Assembly (NCBI GenBank): GCA_910584915.1
Contig: CAJUDM010000002.1
Span: forward strand, 1-64,000
Reading direction: 5' to 3'
Length of the DNA stretch: 64,000 nt
DNA from: an uncultured Lachnospiraceae bacterium
GTDB taxonomy: Bacteria; Bacillota; Clostridia; Lachnospirales; Lachnospiraceae
Under the pieces are notes generated by a model. It saw only the letters and a list, made by a program, of their open reading frames with translations. It was not told the origin of the DNA and ran no database searches. Both the position numbers and the translations under genes were made by a program. Below, in pieces: positions 26,501 through 34,427 of the stretch (the first letter of the stretch is position 1; every line of letters begins with the position of its first letter).

Positions 26501-26579
26501 GTGCCGGCACGCGGGGTTTCTCTGCTATACCGCCTCCGTGTATATTCTGTTCCTGCACTGACTCAAATGTGATCCTCAT
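23505..26579 (-). CDS. DUF6240 protein, flagellum-associated, FliK-like C terminus
   Basis: 1024 residues, mostly charged helices with no membrane segment. It starts MRITFESVQEQNIHGGG, followed by a disordered Gln/Ala-rich part. From about residue 60 to 800 a helical motif recurs (...L.E.L..LGIPLTEENL..Y... type, for example HDIPLTEENLQLYEKV, YNRLEISEENLERALL, LNQPVTISNLLEASAV). Near 870-960 the sequence (VMNLTVRRGTGEARAEISVETEEYG...) has the beta pattern of the FliK C-terminal hook-length domain. Upstream of flagellin in the same direction. DUF6240 is known in motile Clostridia; a part in hook or filament assembly is inference. Confidence 0.7.
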   Translation of the reverse strand: MRITFESVQEQNIHGGGIAEKPRVPAQEAAKKQESTGAYSVNIGGRDNRVQKNGTYRRESMTAEDVSRQASEVDMDVQKMYMAVMSNSMSQEEFNQMLEDGINVSDTDIETMVTILDQIKVAVAKGGGDIAGFTDRLSEETLEQILGSSAYAQALEEGLEEGAAAYMVEQQLPPTPENIYRAKYSAGAYQGQRDQELPDMEKEEGRAFRDQIDQVIRDAGLAVDEDSRADAAFLLRHDIPLTEENLQLYEKVKAFEKDGQKISGEELKYRIAVQVYEGKAPADADLSLESGIYGLAEDLYRAVQEMTPETADRAVENLAEGKELSLKDLIENAEKTGDFGGTREPVERREEAAADGAPEDGAANVAADREFLAARRQLEEVRLRMTVEANIRLLRSGFRIDTAPMEQLIEQLKLAEEALAGQGVSLAAEAVEKIDELRGMPAYTLGFAVSREISFTIAALHERGSELQADFEKTDADRARRDAAKERYETMQTEPRADLGDSMRKAFRNVDDILTDMNREPSEENRRAVRMLGYNRLEISEENLERALLLDEKVQNLFRDMKPGRVLQMIRDGVDVLHTDIEELDAYLTAAKGEFVQESEDFARFLHKLDKNGGITADERESYVGIYRLIRQVEKADGRAEGYLLGSEAQLTMENLLAAVRSGKKGYMDYRIDENFSGVDPVQRGRNIVDQINAASYESPERYREAMQALDKTMQGAGQAEEAADLLRELNQPVTISNLLEASAVLQEDAGIYQKIEDYEKEERQEELEAGQSRMESLAVDLQDTVGGEESLREGMEAFAEQAEKLLREAEQREGVTEFDIRDMQQICRGIRFRAAIAKESRYQIPVKTEEGYTVMNLTVRRGTGEARAEISVETEEYGRLEAVFTKSGQPGNEGVENISEEDMRTGIGGSLFAETESGKKILIELSENVRERLRNAGILAKDISVMQGSRVRRGISHSAENSAEKPPYAAHSGAGTGIVSMRESGWRPAQAEADEREKETGQGEISAGELYQIAKIFLETVRK

Positions 26580-26671
26580 GCTCTTCCATCCTTATCTGAC
26601 TATTAAAAAGTAACAATTCAGCCTCTTTCGATCCACAGGTAAAACTCCCTGCAAAGCTGAACAATCTATCT

Positions 26672-26704
26672 AAAAAGAGTGTACGCATCCGCATACACTC
26701 TTTA
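26672..26704 (-). terminator. Terminator of glgB
   Basis: On the minus strand AAAGAGTGTA and TACACTCTTT pair over 10 bp around a 10-base loop, followed by further T residues. It lies about 50 bases after the glgB stop and separates glgB from the DUF6240-flagellin group. Confidence 0.85.
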
Positions 26705-26752
26705 TATCGTCAAACTGTCCCGCAATCTGAAGTCCTTTATCCTGCTGCCATC

Positions 26753-28687
26753 CTAAAAAGCATAGATCAGCGCGCAATAAGGCGGCAGATCCAGCGTGAT
26801 GGAGTAATTCTTAAAGCAGCAGGCCTCCTTCTTCGCTGTGATCTCCGCAGGCACCTCTCCGCCGAGACCGCCAAACCGCTCCTCCGTACTGTTCAACAGC
26901 AGTTTGTATTTTTTCTTCGCCGGCACGCCCACTCTGTATTTTTCCCACTTCATCGGTGTCATATTGATTATAAATAGCAGGCGTCTTTTATCGCTGTCAC
27001 ACTTTCTGATAAAGCTGTAGGTACTTCGGTCACAATCATCCGCGTTCATCCACTCAAAGCCGTTCCAGTCCGCGTCATTCTCCCACATGCAGGGATATTT
27101 CCGGTAGATGTGAAGCAGTTCCTTCACATAATCCTGCAGCCCCCTGTTCAGCTTCTCTCCCAGAAGATACCAGTCGAGTTCCCTCGCCTCACTCCATTCT
27201 CTCTCCTGCCCGAATTCCTGGCCCATGAACAGAAGCTTTTTCCCGTTATGTCCGAACATATAGGTGTAACCGTTGCGCAGGTTCGCGTATTTATCCACCT
27301 GATAGCCCGGCATCTTATTCACCATGGAACACTTCAGATGAACCACCTCATCGTGGGAGAGCGGCAGAATATAACTCTCGGAACTGTTGTAGGTCATCGC
27401 GAAAGTCATGCCATAGTGGTTGTTTTTTCTGAAATACGGATCCAGCTTCATATATTCACAGAAATCATGCATCCAGCCCATATTCCATTTAAACGAAAAG
27501 CCCAGTCCCTCTCCTCCTATATCGCCGGTCACCATCGGCCATGCCGTTGACTCCTCCGCGATCGTCAAAAACCCCGGATATGTGCCGCGCACCACTGAGT
27601 TCAAGTGTTTGAAGAACTCGATCGCTTCCAGATTCTTATTTCCGCCGTATATATTAGGCACCCACTGGCCGTCCTGTTTCCCGTAATCCAGATAGAGCAT
27701 GGATGCCACCGCATCCACCCGGATGCCGTCCACATGATACTCCTTCAGCCAGAACAGCGCGTTGGCGATCAGGAAGTTCTTTACCTCCGTCTTCCCGTAG
27801 TTGAATATTTTTGTTCCCCAGTCAGGATGCTCTCCGAGCCTCGGGTCGGGATGCTCAAAAATACATTCCCCGTCAAATCTGCCGAGTCCGTGCGCATCCG
27901 TCGCGAAATGCGCAGGTACCCAGTCAAGGATAATGCCGATCCCCGCCCTGTGGAACTTGTTGATCAGATACATAAAATCCGCCGGTTCCCCGTGCCTTGA
28001 TGTGGGTGCATAATATCCCGTCACCTGGTAGCCCCAGGAACCGTCAAACGGATATTCCGCGATGCCCATCAGTTCAATATGGGTATAACCCATCTCTTTC
28101 ACATACTCGCAGGCCCTGTCCGCGAATTCCCTGTAATTATAGAAACCATCCTCCGTACCGTCGGGATGTTTCATCCAGGAACCGATATGACATTCATAGA
28201 TCGCCATCGGCTCCTTTTTCATATCCTTCTGATCCCGCTTTTCCATCCAGATATTATCCGTCCATTTAAAACCGGACAGATCCGTTGTCTTAGACGCATT
28301 TCCGGGACGCATCTCCGCATAATTCGCAAAGGGATCCGCCTTGTAGAGTTTCTCCCCCGTGGAAGTTATCACCAGGAATTTATACATCTGGTTCTTCTCA
28401 ACCCCAGGTATAAAGCAGCTCCAGATCCCCCCGTCCCCCAGCTTCTTCATGGGATCAGCCGTCTCGTTCCATTCATTAAACTCGCCGATCACATAAATTT
28501 CCGCCGCATTAGGCGCCCACACACCGAAAAAGTAACCTTTTTTTCCATCCTCCTCGGAAGGATGCGCCCCAAGCTTTTTATAAATGTCGTAATGTGTCCC
28601 CTGCGCGAACAGAAACTGATCCGCCTCGGATATAAATACCTTTTTTTCTTCCGGCCTTGCATCCAGAGTATTCTTCTTCTTTGCCAT
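26753..28687 (-). CDS. glgB: 1,4-alpha-glucan branching enzyme
   Basis: 644 residues. An N-terminal CBM48 domain (about 30-130; GAHPSEEDGKKGYFFGVWAPNA) is followed by a GH13 catalytic barrel with nucleophile D325 (GIRVDAVASM), acid/base E378 (TIAEEST) and D446 (LSHDEVVH), then a C-terminal beta domain. It makes alpha-1,6 branches in glycogen. No other glg gene lies beside it: upstream is the TPR/AAA-like gene 100 bases away, downstream a terminator. Confidence 0.93.
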   Translation of the reverse strand: MAKKKNTLDARPEEKKVFISEADQFLFAQGTHYDIYKKLGAHPSEEDGKKGYFFGVWAPNAAEIYVIGEFNEWNETADPMKKLGDGGIWSCFIPGVEKNQMYKFLVITSTGEKLYKADPFANYAEMRPGNASKTTDLSGFKWTDNIWMEKRDQKDMKKEPMAIYECHIGSWMKHPDGTEDGFYNYREFADRACEYVKEMGYTHIELMGIAEYPFDGSWGYQVTGYYAPTSRHGEPADFMYLINKFHRAGIGIILDWVPAHFATDAHGLGRFDGECIFEHPDPRLGEHPDWGTKIFNYGKTEVKNFLIANALFWLKEYHVDGIRVDAVASMLYLDYGKQDGQWVPNIYGGNKNLEAIEFFKHLNSVVRGTYPGFLTIAEESTAWPMVTGDIGGEGLGFSFKWNMGWMHDFCEYMKLDPYFRKNNHYGMTFAMTYNSSESYILPLSHDEVVHLKCSMVNKMPGYQVDKYANLRNGYTYMFGHNGKKLLFMGQEFGQEREWSEARELDWYLLGEKLNRGLQDYVKELLHIYRKYPCMWENDADWNGFEWMNADDCDRSTYSFIRKCDSDKRRLLFIINMTPMKWEKYRVGVPAKKKYKLLLNSTEERFGGLGGEVPAEITAKKEACCFKNYSITLDLPPYCALIYAF

Positions 28688-28788
28688 ACCTTACCCCTCT
28701 CTCTTTCTCTATGATTCCTTACGCAGATATATGAATCTTCCCCATATGCCCGTACCATCCGGGCGTACACACCACCCAGCCTGTCTCT

Positions 28789-31443
28789 CTAGGCATAATA
28801 GAAGAAGTCCTCTTCCCTGAGCACGATCATATCTTCCTCATCGTAACGTTTTCCGATCAGCACATCAAAGAAATGTCCCGGCGTCTTTTTATTGGCATGC
28901 TGGATCGCCTCCTTCACCAGCCTGCGGACATCTGACGTCGTAACGGAATGTTCCGCTGTCTGCATGTCCGCGATCCGGGTATGAAGCGCCAGAACCCCCA
29001 TCTCATCGATACTGTACTCTTTATCATAAGCAAACTTTTTGCCGTACGCCACCAGCGCGTCATCATTTAACGCCTCAATATCGATTCTTGTATTGAACGG
29101 ATCCTTCAGCACCGCGTTTACCTCCAGCAGGCTGTTGATCGCCGCCTTGGTATCCACCAGCATTACGATGATCCCCTTGCTCTCCGTCTGAAGCGCCTTC
29201 ACCAGCGCCTCCGCCGTGCTGCAGTTCATGCCGCCCGCTTCCACCACGATCAGCGCGCCGTTCTTCAGCTTATCGATGACCGCCCCGGGCTCCTTTTTAT
29301 TGAAAGCCCTGCCTGTGATCTTTGCCGCCCTGCCGGAAAAATTGCTGTCCGACATCTGCAGGTCACGCACAAGGTTCCTTGCAAAATTCATGGCGCCCGC
29401 GTCTTCCTCCCCGGTGATCAGGACATTCCCCGTGTAGGCCGCGAGGCTCATATTGTCGAGCACATGCAGAAGCTGTCCTCTGGATCTGCGGCTGTGCACA
29501 TAGGCTTCAAACAGTTCCTTTTCCTCCGGCGAAAACGGTCTGTCGTTCACAGCCGGTCGCAGCTCCTCAGGCAGATTCCGTTCCGGCTGCTGCTTCGGGC
29601 TCTCCTCCGCCTTTTCCTCCGGTGCAGGTTCCTCGTCACGGGCGGGTTCCGGGGCAATCTCTTCCTCCGGTATCTGAGCCTCCTCCTCAGGCGCTTCGGC
29701 AGGTTCCTCTGCCGTCTCTTCCACTCCGGCCGCCTTCTCCGCCTCCTTCGCCTGCGCCTCCCTTGCCGTCTTTTCAAGTTCCCTGATCAGCGAATCTTTT
29801 GACTTCTCAAACTCCTTAAATATATCGCCGGTACTGTCGAGCACACTCTTCTGTACGCTGTTTTTCAGCTGAGCCTCCTTGTCTTTCTTCATCTGCTCCC
29901 ATTCCTGCAGAATGTCCTGGATGCTCATCTGACCGGTAATCTGTTTTTCCACTTTCTCATTTTCCGGGACGACAAGCGATATCTGCCCGTCCGCCTCCTG
30001 AGAGAGCATATCGTCAAAACCTGTTTTTTGTACCGCAAAATCCGCCGGTTCCATCATTCCCTTCGGCGGTTTTAAAATTCCCTGTCCCGAAACAGTCGGC
30101 ACGATCACCTTTTTTACGCCGGAGACAGAACTCTCTTCCTCATACACCGGGCTTTTCTCCGCCTCATCTTCCTGTTCCTCAAGGACTTCCTCCTCCGGTT
30201 CTCTGACCTCTTCTATCTCCATATCCCCAAGCGCCGCTTTCATCTCCGGGTGGAGCTGCGCATTCGGCAGGTCCGTTGTATTGGGATCCTCAAAAAATAT
30301 CTCCTCCATGTCTGGAACAGGCGGGATTTCCTGTGTTTCCTCGAACATCGGCGCCATCAGGCTCCTTGTAATACGATCGGTATCAGTTTCTTCCTCCTCC
30401 GGCTCCTCTTCAATAAAGATTTCGCCGGTATCGTTTATAACTTCCTCCTCATCGCCATCAAGCAGTGCTTCCGCGCTCTCCTCATCCGTCTCCCCGGGCA
30501 CTGCCTCCTGATTATAAGATACGCCTTCTTCCATCTCTTGTCCATAGACAAAATCTTCATTTTGACTATCCTGCCACACAGGTTCCGTTCCCTCCCAGAC
30601 AGGCTCTCTCTCCTCACCCTCCATCAGGCGCTTCATATCCTCCGCCAGCTCCTTCTGCAGGTTCATCGTGTTGTAAGGACTGTCATCCAGGATCTTCACC
30701 TGAATATCCTCAATATCTTCCACCGGCAGACGGACTGTGGGCGCTTCCGATACACTCCGCCCTTCATTTTCCTTCATGATCGCCGCATCCAGATTCGGGA
30801 TGACACGGGTGTCCCCCTGCTCTATCTCGATCTGCTTCTCTCCGTTGTAGATCGCCTGCTGTTTCGGCGTCAGGGGCTCATGCAGCATCTTTAACTCCAT
30901 CGCCTTGCGCACGTATCTCCCCTCGCCAAGCCAGAGGATCATCTCGTCACACTCTTCCACACACTTTGTGCCGAAGCCGATCTTGTGGTACAGGTAAGCG
31001 AGCTCATACACCCACCTGTCAATGTACTCTTCTTCTTTCAGCTTTTCCAGCACTTTGATCTGTTCTTCCAGGCTCACTTCCTGCGCCGCGTAAACCTTGT
31101 ACAGCAAAATATATTTTCTGCTGTCATCGGGCGCGACCTGACAGAATTCCTTATAATATTCCCATGCATTTACCACATCGCCCAGTTTCAGGCACAATTC
31201 CGTCAGCGCGAACACGATCATTCTGCTGCCGGGACGCTTTTCATATGCCATCTCCAGTATCGTCTTGCTGTCCTCATAGCGGCGGACCATCTTATAGATA
31301 TCACTGATCGTGCAGAGCATCTTCACGCTCTTCACCCTCCGCCAGTCTATCGTATCCGCTATATCAGCCGCTTCTCTGTAGTTCTTCTCTTCCACTAAGG
31401 TCCTGATCTCTTCTGACCTTATCTTGTATTCCTGTTTATCCAA
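28789..31443 (-). CDS. TPR protein with acidic middle and degenerate AAA-like C-terminal domain
   Basis: 884 residues. Residues 1-200 are TPR-like helices (for example KTILEMAYEKRPGSRMIVFALTELCLKLGD). Residues 200-640 are Glu-rich, probably disordered. The last 230 residues have the layout of an AAA+ module, but the Walker A position reads GNVLITGEEDAGAMNFARNL (no GKT) and the Walker B position ALIVVEAGGM lacks the catalytic acidic pair, so it should not hydrolyse ATP. The end of the chain, KTPGHFFDVLIGKRYDEEDM, is a conserved-looking tail. I know the protein type from Lachnospiraceae genomes but no function. It could be a scaffold. Confidence 0.65.
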   Translation of the reverse strand: MDKQEYKIRSEEIRTLVEEKNYREAADIADTIDWRRVKSVKMLCTISDIYKMVRRYEDSKTILEMAYEKRPGSRMIVFALTELCLKLGDVVNAWEYYKEFCQVAPDDSRKYILLYKVYAAQEVSLEEQIKVLEKLKEEEYIDRWVYELAYLYHKIGFGTKCVEECDEMILWLGEGRYVRKAMELKMLHEPLTPKQQAIYNGEKQIEIEQGDTRVIPNLDAAIMKENEGRSVSEAPTVRLPVEDIEDIQVKILDDSPYNTMNLQKELAEDMKRLMEGEEREPVWEGTEPVWQDSQNEDFVYGQEMEEGVSYNQEAVPGETDEESAEALLDGDEEEVINDTGEIFIEEEPEEEETDTDRITRSLMAPMFEETQEIPPVPDMEEIFFEDPNTTDLPNAQLHPEMKAALGDMEIEEVREPEEEVLEEQEDEAEKSPVYEEESSVSGVKKVIVPTVSGQGILKPPKGMMEPADFAVQKTGFDDMLSQEADGQISLVVPENEKVEKQITGQMSIQDILQEWEQMKKDKEAQLKNSVQKSVLDSTGDIFKEFEKSKDSLIRELEKTAREAQAKEAEKAAGVEETAEEPAEAPEEEAQIPEEEIAPEPARDEEPAPEEKAEESPKQQPERNLPEELRPAVNDRPFSPEEKELFEAYVHSRRSRGQLLHVLDNMSLAAYTGNVLITGEEDAGAMNFARNLVRDLQMSDSNFSGRAAKITGRAFNKKEPGAVIDKLKNGALIVVEAGGMNCSTAEALVKALQTESKGIIVMLVDTKAAINSLLEVNAVLKDPFNTRIDIEALNDDALVAYGKKFAYDKEYSIDEMGVLALHTRIADMQTAEHSVTTSDVRRLVKEAIQHANKKTPGHFFDVLIGKRYDEEDMIVLREEDFFYYA

Positions 31444-31609
31444 AGGCCGCCACCTCTAACTCCATTCCAACCTTACTCTGTAAATCACGCCGCATATGCT
31501 CTATCCATCAGCCTTACGCCCGAAAAATACGGCTCTCATCTAATTTTTAAGTGTACCATAGGATTTGTTATAAGTCAAAGCGATATACACTAAATATTGT
31601 ATTTGATGC

Positions 31610-31792
31610 AACAGTTCAGCCATGCAGAAATGATTGTGCAAGTTACCCGTGGAAGCTTGCTTACAAAGGGCAATTTGTACAATTATTTCTATAGGGCGGA
31701 CGCCCGACATGAAATAAGTCACCAGCTGATTCATGATATTGTCTGGAAAAATGTATATTCTGGTGACTTATGAATGGCATGGCCGAACTGTT
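31610..31792. mobile_element. MITE-like palindromic element
   Basis: A 183-base element in the 368-base gap between the TPR gene and rsmA. Outer inverted repeats AACAGTTCAGCCATG (31610-31624) and CATGGCCGAACTGTT (31778-31792) match over 15 bases with one mismatch. Inside are a perfect 12-bp pair ATAAGTCACCAG/CTGGTGACTTAT (31714-31725, 31760-31771) and the small hairpin GGGCGGACGCCC. No transposase frame. The same outer sequence recurs as short hairpins at 36750-36820 and 56031-56058. Most likely a non-autonomous mobile element or a REP-like structured repeat. The rest of the gap (31444-31609) is AT-rich without a gene. Confidence 0.65.
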
Positions 31793-31811
31793 ACTATATG
31801 TCGTGCGAGGC

Positions 31812-32675
31812 TCATCGGGTGCACAACCGGTCAGCCAGCATCGCAAACTCGGCGAGCGACATCCTCTCTCCCCGGATGGTGTCTGGAATCCCGAGTTCCC
31901 TGAGCGCCTCCGCCGCCATTTCCTTTGTCAGCCCCGGGATACCCGCCCCCGCCAGAGCGTTGGGCAGCATTTTCCGCCGCTGATTGAAAGCGGCACGGAT
32001 CAGTTCAAACAAAAGCCTTTCGTCCTTTACCTCCACAGGCGGAACTTCGCAGCATTCTAAATGTATGACGGCGCTCCCCACAGCAGGCCTGGGCATAAAA
32101 CAGTTAGGCGGCACGTTCGCCACGATCCGCGGCCTGGCGTAATACTGTACAGCAAGCGAAAGAGCCCCATAGTCTTTTGTGCCGGGCTGCGCCTGCATGC
32201 GCTCCGCCACTTCCTTCTGAACCATGACTGTGATGCCGGACACCGCCACATTCTTTTCAAACAGTCCCATGATGATCGGCGTCGTGATATAATAGGGAAG
32301 ATTTGCCACCACCTTAAGGGGCCGACCGCCATTATACTCCTTTGCCAGCCCGCTGATATCCACTTTCAAAATATCGCCGTGCAGGATCGTTACATTTCTA
32401 TAGGAAGCGAGAGTCTCCTCCAGGATCGGGATCAGCGCCCTGTCGATCTCCACCGCCACCACTTTCCCCGCACTCTCTGCCAGATACTGTGTCATAGTGC
32501 CAATGCCCGGCCCTATCTCAAGGACACAGTCCTCAGGACCGATATCCGCCGCCCTTGTGATCCTCTCCAAAACAGAGGTATCTATCAGGAAATTCTGTCC
32601 GTATTTTTTCTGAAAATGAAACTGATATTTCTGCAGTACTGCTATTGTATTCCGCGGAATGCCCAATATCGCCAT
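31812..32675 (-). CDS. rsmA: 16S rRNA dimethyladenosine transferase
   Basis: 287 residues. SAM motif EIGPGIGT (53-60), acidic end of strand 2 VEID, catalytic NLPYYI (125-130), and the C-terminal helical domain (AAFNQRRKMLPNAL) identify RsmA/KsgA. It dimethylates two adjacent adenines near the 3' end of 16S rRNA during 30S maturation. The tatD gene ends 3 bases before it, a pairing common in Firmicutes. Confidence 0.95.
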   Translation of the reverse strand: MAILGIPRNTIAVLQKYQFHFQKKYGQNFLIDTSVLERITRAADIGPEDCVLEIGPGIGTMTQYLAESAGKVVAVEIDRALIPILEETLASYRNVTILHGDILKVDISGLAKEYNGGRPLKVVANLPYYITTPIIMGLFEKNVAVSGITVMVQKEVAERMQAQPGTKDYGALSLAVQYYARPRIVANVPPNCFMPRPAVGSAVIHLECCEVPPVEVKDERLLFELIRAAFNQRRKMLPNALAGAGIPGLTKEMAAEALRELGIPDTIRGERMSLAEFAMLADRLCTR

Positions 32676-32678
32676 GAT

Positions 32679-33458
32679 CTATCCCCTGCCTTCTCTTCTC
32701 CTGAATAATCTTTTCGCGTTTCTCTCCGTGATCTCTTCCACATCCTCAACGGAGATCCCCTTGATCCTAGCGATCTCCTCAGCCACAAAGGGCAGATACA
32801 GAGAACAGTTCCGCTTCCCCCGATAGGGGACCGGCGCCAGATACGGACAGTCCGTCTCCAACAGGATCGCGTCCATCGGCAGATACTCCACGCATTCTCT
32901 CAGCTTTTTTGCGTTCTGAAATGTGACAACTCCGCCCACGCCGATCAGATACCCCATGTCCAGAAACTCCCTCGCGCTCTCCTTTGTGTAGGAAAAACAA
33001 TGGATCACCCCGCGCCTTTCCACTGCCCTTTCTCCCCGCATGATATCAAGCGTATCCTTCGCCGCATCCCGGGAGTGGATGATCACCGGAAGCTTTACCT
33101 CATCCGCCAATGCGAGCTGCCTCGCAAACCATTTTTTCTGCACATCCCTCTCCACATTATCCCAGTAATAATCAAGCCCGATCTCGCCCACAGCCAGAAC
33201 CTTTTCTCCAGAGCACTGTTCCTTCAGCCAGATGAATTTTTCCTCATCAAGTTCCCCGGTATCGCTCGGATGGATCCCGACTGCCGCATAGATAAAAGGA
33301 TATTTTTCCGCCAGATCCAGCGTCCTCCTCACAGAGGGAAGATCTGATGATACATTGATCACTGTACCTATCCCCTTTTCCCCGAGTTTCGGCAACAGTT
33401 CATCCCTGTCCTCATCAAAGGCTTTATCGTCATAATGTGCATGGCTTTCAAATATCAT
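32679..33458 (-). CDS. tatD: TatD-family metal-dependent deoxyribonuclease
   Basis: 259 residues of the TatD amidohydrolase fold: ESHAHYDD (H6, H8), AVGIHP, GEIGLDYYWD, PVIIHSRDA, HCFSYT and ETDCPYLAP supply the usual metal ligands and family signatures. The ATG at 33458 follows GGAG by six bases; the longer frame upstream starts in AT-rich leader sequence. Leads the tatD-rsmA pair. Members act as 3'-5' DNases; a cellular role here is not decided. Confidence 0.9.
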   Translation of the reverse strand: MIFESHAHYDDKAFDEDRDELLPKLGEKGIGTVINVSSDLPSVRRTLDLAEKYPFIYAAVGIHPSDTGELDEEKFIWLKEQCSGEKVLAVGEIGLDYYWDNVERDVQKKWFARQLALADEVKLPVIIHSRDAAKDTLDIMRGERAVERRGVIHCFSYTKESAREFLDMGYLIGVGGVVTFQNAKKLRECVEYLPMDAILLETDCPYLAPVPYRGKRNCSLYLPFVAEEIARIKGISVEDVEEITERNAKRLFRRREGRG

Positions 33459-33564
33459 AATTTTCTCCAATTTTTTGAAAAATTTGTAAAAAAACACTTG
33501 CATTATCAAAAACATTATACTATAATCATTCTTGCGTTGTAAATTATAACCTTTTATATTGTAC

Positions 33565-33637
33565 GGGCCATTAGCTCAGTTGGTAGAGCAGTAGACTCTT
33601 AATCTATTTGTCCAGGGTTCGAGTCCCTGATGGCCCA
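33565..33637 (+). tRNA. tRNA-Lys (anticodon CUU)
   Basis: 73 bases from GGGCCAT to ATGGCCC plus discriminator A. The anticodon loop is CTCTTAA (33596-33602) with anticodon CTT. The T-loop GGTTCGAGTCC and D-loop AGCTCAGTTGGTAGAGC are standard. CCA is not encoded. It stands alone between divergent genes. Confidence 0.95.
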
Positions 33638-33866
33638 TGAAGCACTGTTTCTGTGACTTATGTTGTGGGGGCGGTGTTTTTTTATTCATACAATATGGTG
33701 TAAAAAGTGAATATATCGCCGTGCCCGCGCATCCCTTTGTACTTTTTAGGAAACATCGCTCTTTTTTCACCCCCCCACTGGACTTTTTTACGTGGAAATG
33801 CTAAAGTAGTAAATGACTGCAAAAATTTGTTTTGCACCAATACACAGAAAGAGAGGGAGACTCTAA

Positions 33867-34352
33867 ATGGCAAAAAAATCATGGTCTGTCACAACAGACG
33901 AAGGCACTTTTTCAGTTGACCTGAAAGGCAGCAAGGTAAGTATCAATGGTGGTACTCCGGAAAGATTGAACAGATTTGCTAAAAAGACTCATTTTATCGA
34001 TACGGAATACACAATTCCGCTCGGAAACAGAACCGCAACTCTGGTCATTCAGTCTATGGCTTCTCCTGTACTGGCATATAACGGCACAGACTGTGCCACA
34101 GGACAGCCCTGGGAATACCAGAAGATTCCTGCATGGGGTTGGGTATTCCTTGTGATCGACATCATCCTGGCTCCGTTCTTCGGATGGCTCTGGGCTCTGC
34201 TTGCCCTCCTTGTTTCCGCAGTTGTGATCAGGAGCAAGCTGAACACCGGCATCAAGATCCTGCTCTGCATTATACTTATCATTGCAGCGATCGCCCTTGG
34301 GCTTATCGTTGGCGTGGCAGTCGGAGCGGCAGTTGCTACTACATATTATTAA
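33867..34352 (+). CDS. Small membrane protein of unknown function
   Basis: 161 residues. The soluble N-terminal 85 or so are beta-rich (SWSVTTDEGTFSVDLKGSKVSING). Two hydrophobic stretches follow (about 92-117 and 123-155), the second rich in Ile, Ala and Gly, ending ATTYY. GAGGGAGACT before the ATG is a good ribosome site, and a clear terminator follows. It stands alone. I do not recognise the family; an N-terminal domain with a two-helix anchor is all the sequence shows. Confidence 0.65.
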   Translation: MAKKSWSVTTDEGTFSVDLKGSKVSINGGTPERLNRFAKKTHFIDTEYTIPLGNRTATLVIQSMASPVLAYNGTDCATGQPWEYQKIPAWGWVFLVIDIILAPFFGWLWALLALLVSAVVIRSKLNTGIKILLCIILIIAAIALGLIVGVAVGAAVATTYY

Positions 34353-34360
34353 AAAACGGA

Positions 34361-34400
34361 AAAACTCCCGATGCGGCAGTCCCGCGCCGGGAGTTTTCTT
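34361..34400 (+). terminator. Terminator of the small membrane protein gene
   Basis: AAAACTCCCG (34361-34370) pairs with CGGGAGTTTT (34388-34397) over 10 bp, the right arm ending in a T-run. Located 8 bases after the stop codon. Confidence 0.9.
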
Positions 34401-34427
34401 ATATCTCCGGACATTTGAGGGCTTTCT

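Noticed and set aside
31540..31846. Small minus-strand open frames over the MITE-like element
   Set aside because: They exist only because the palindromic element lacks stops in some frames. No ribosome site and overlap with the rsmA end.
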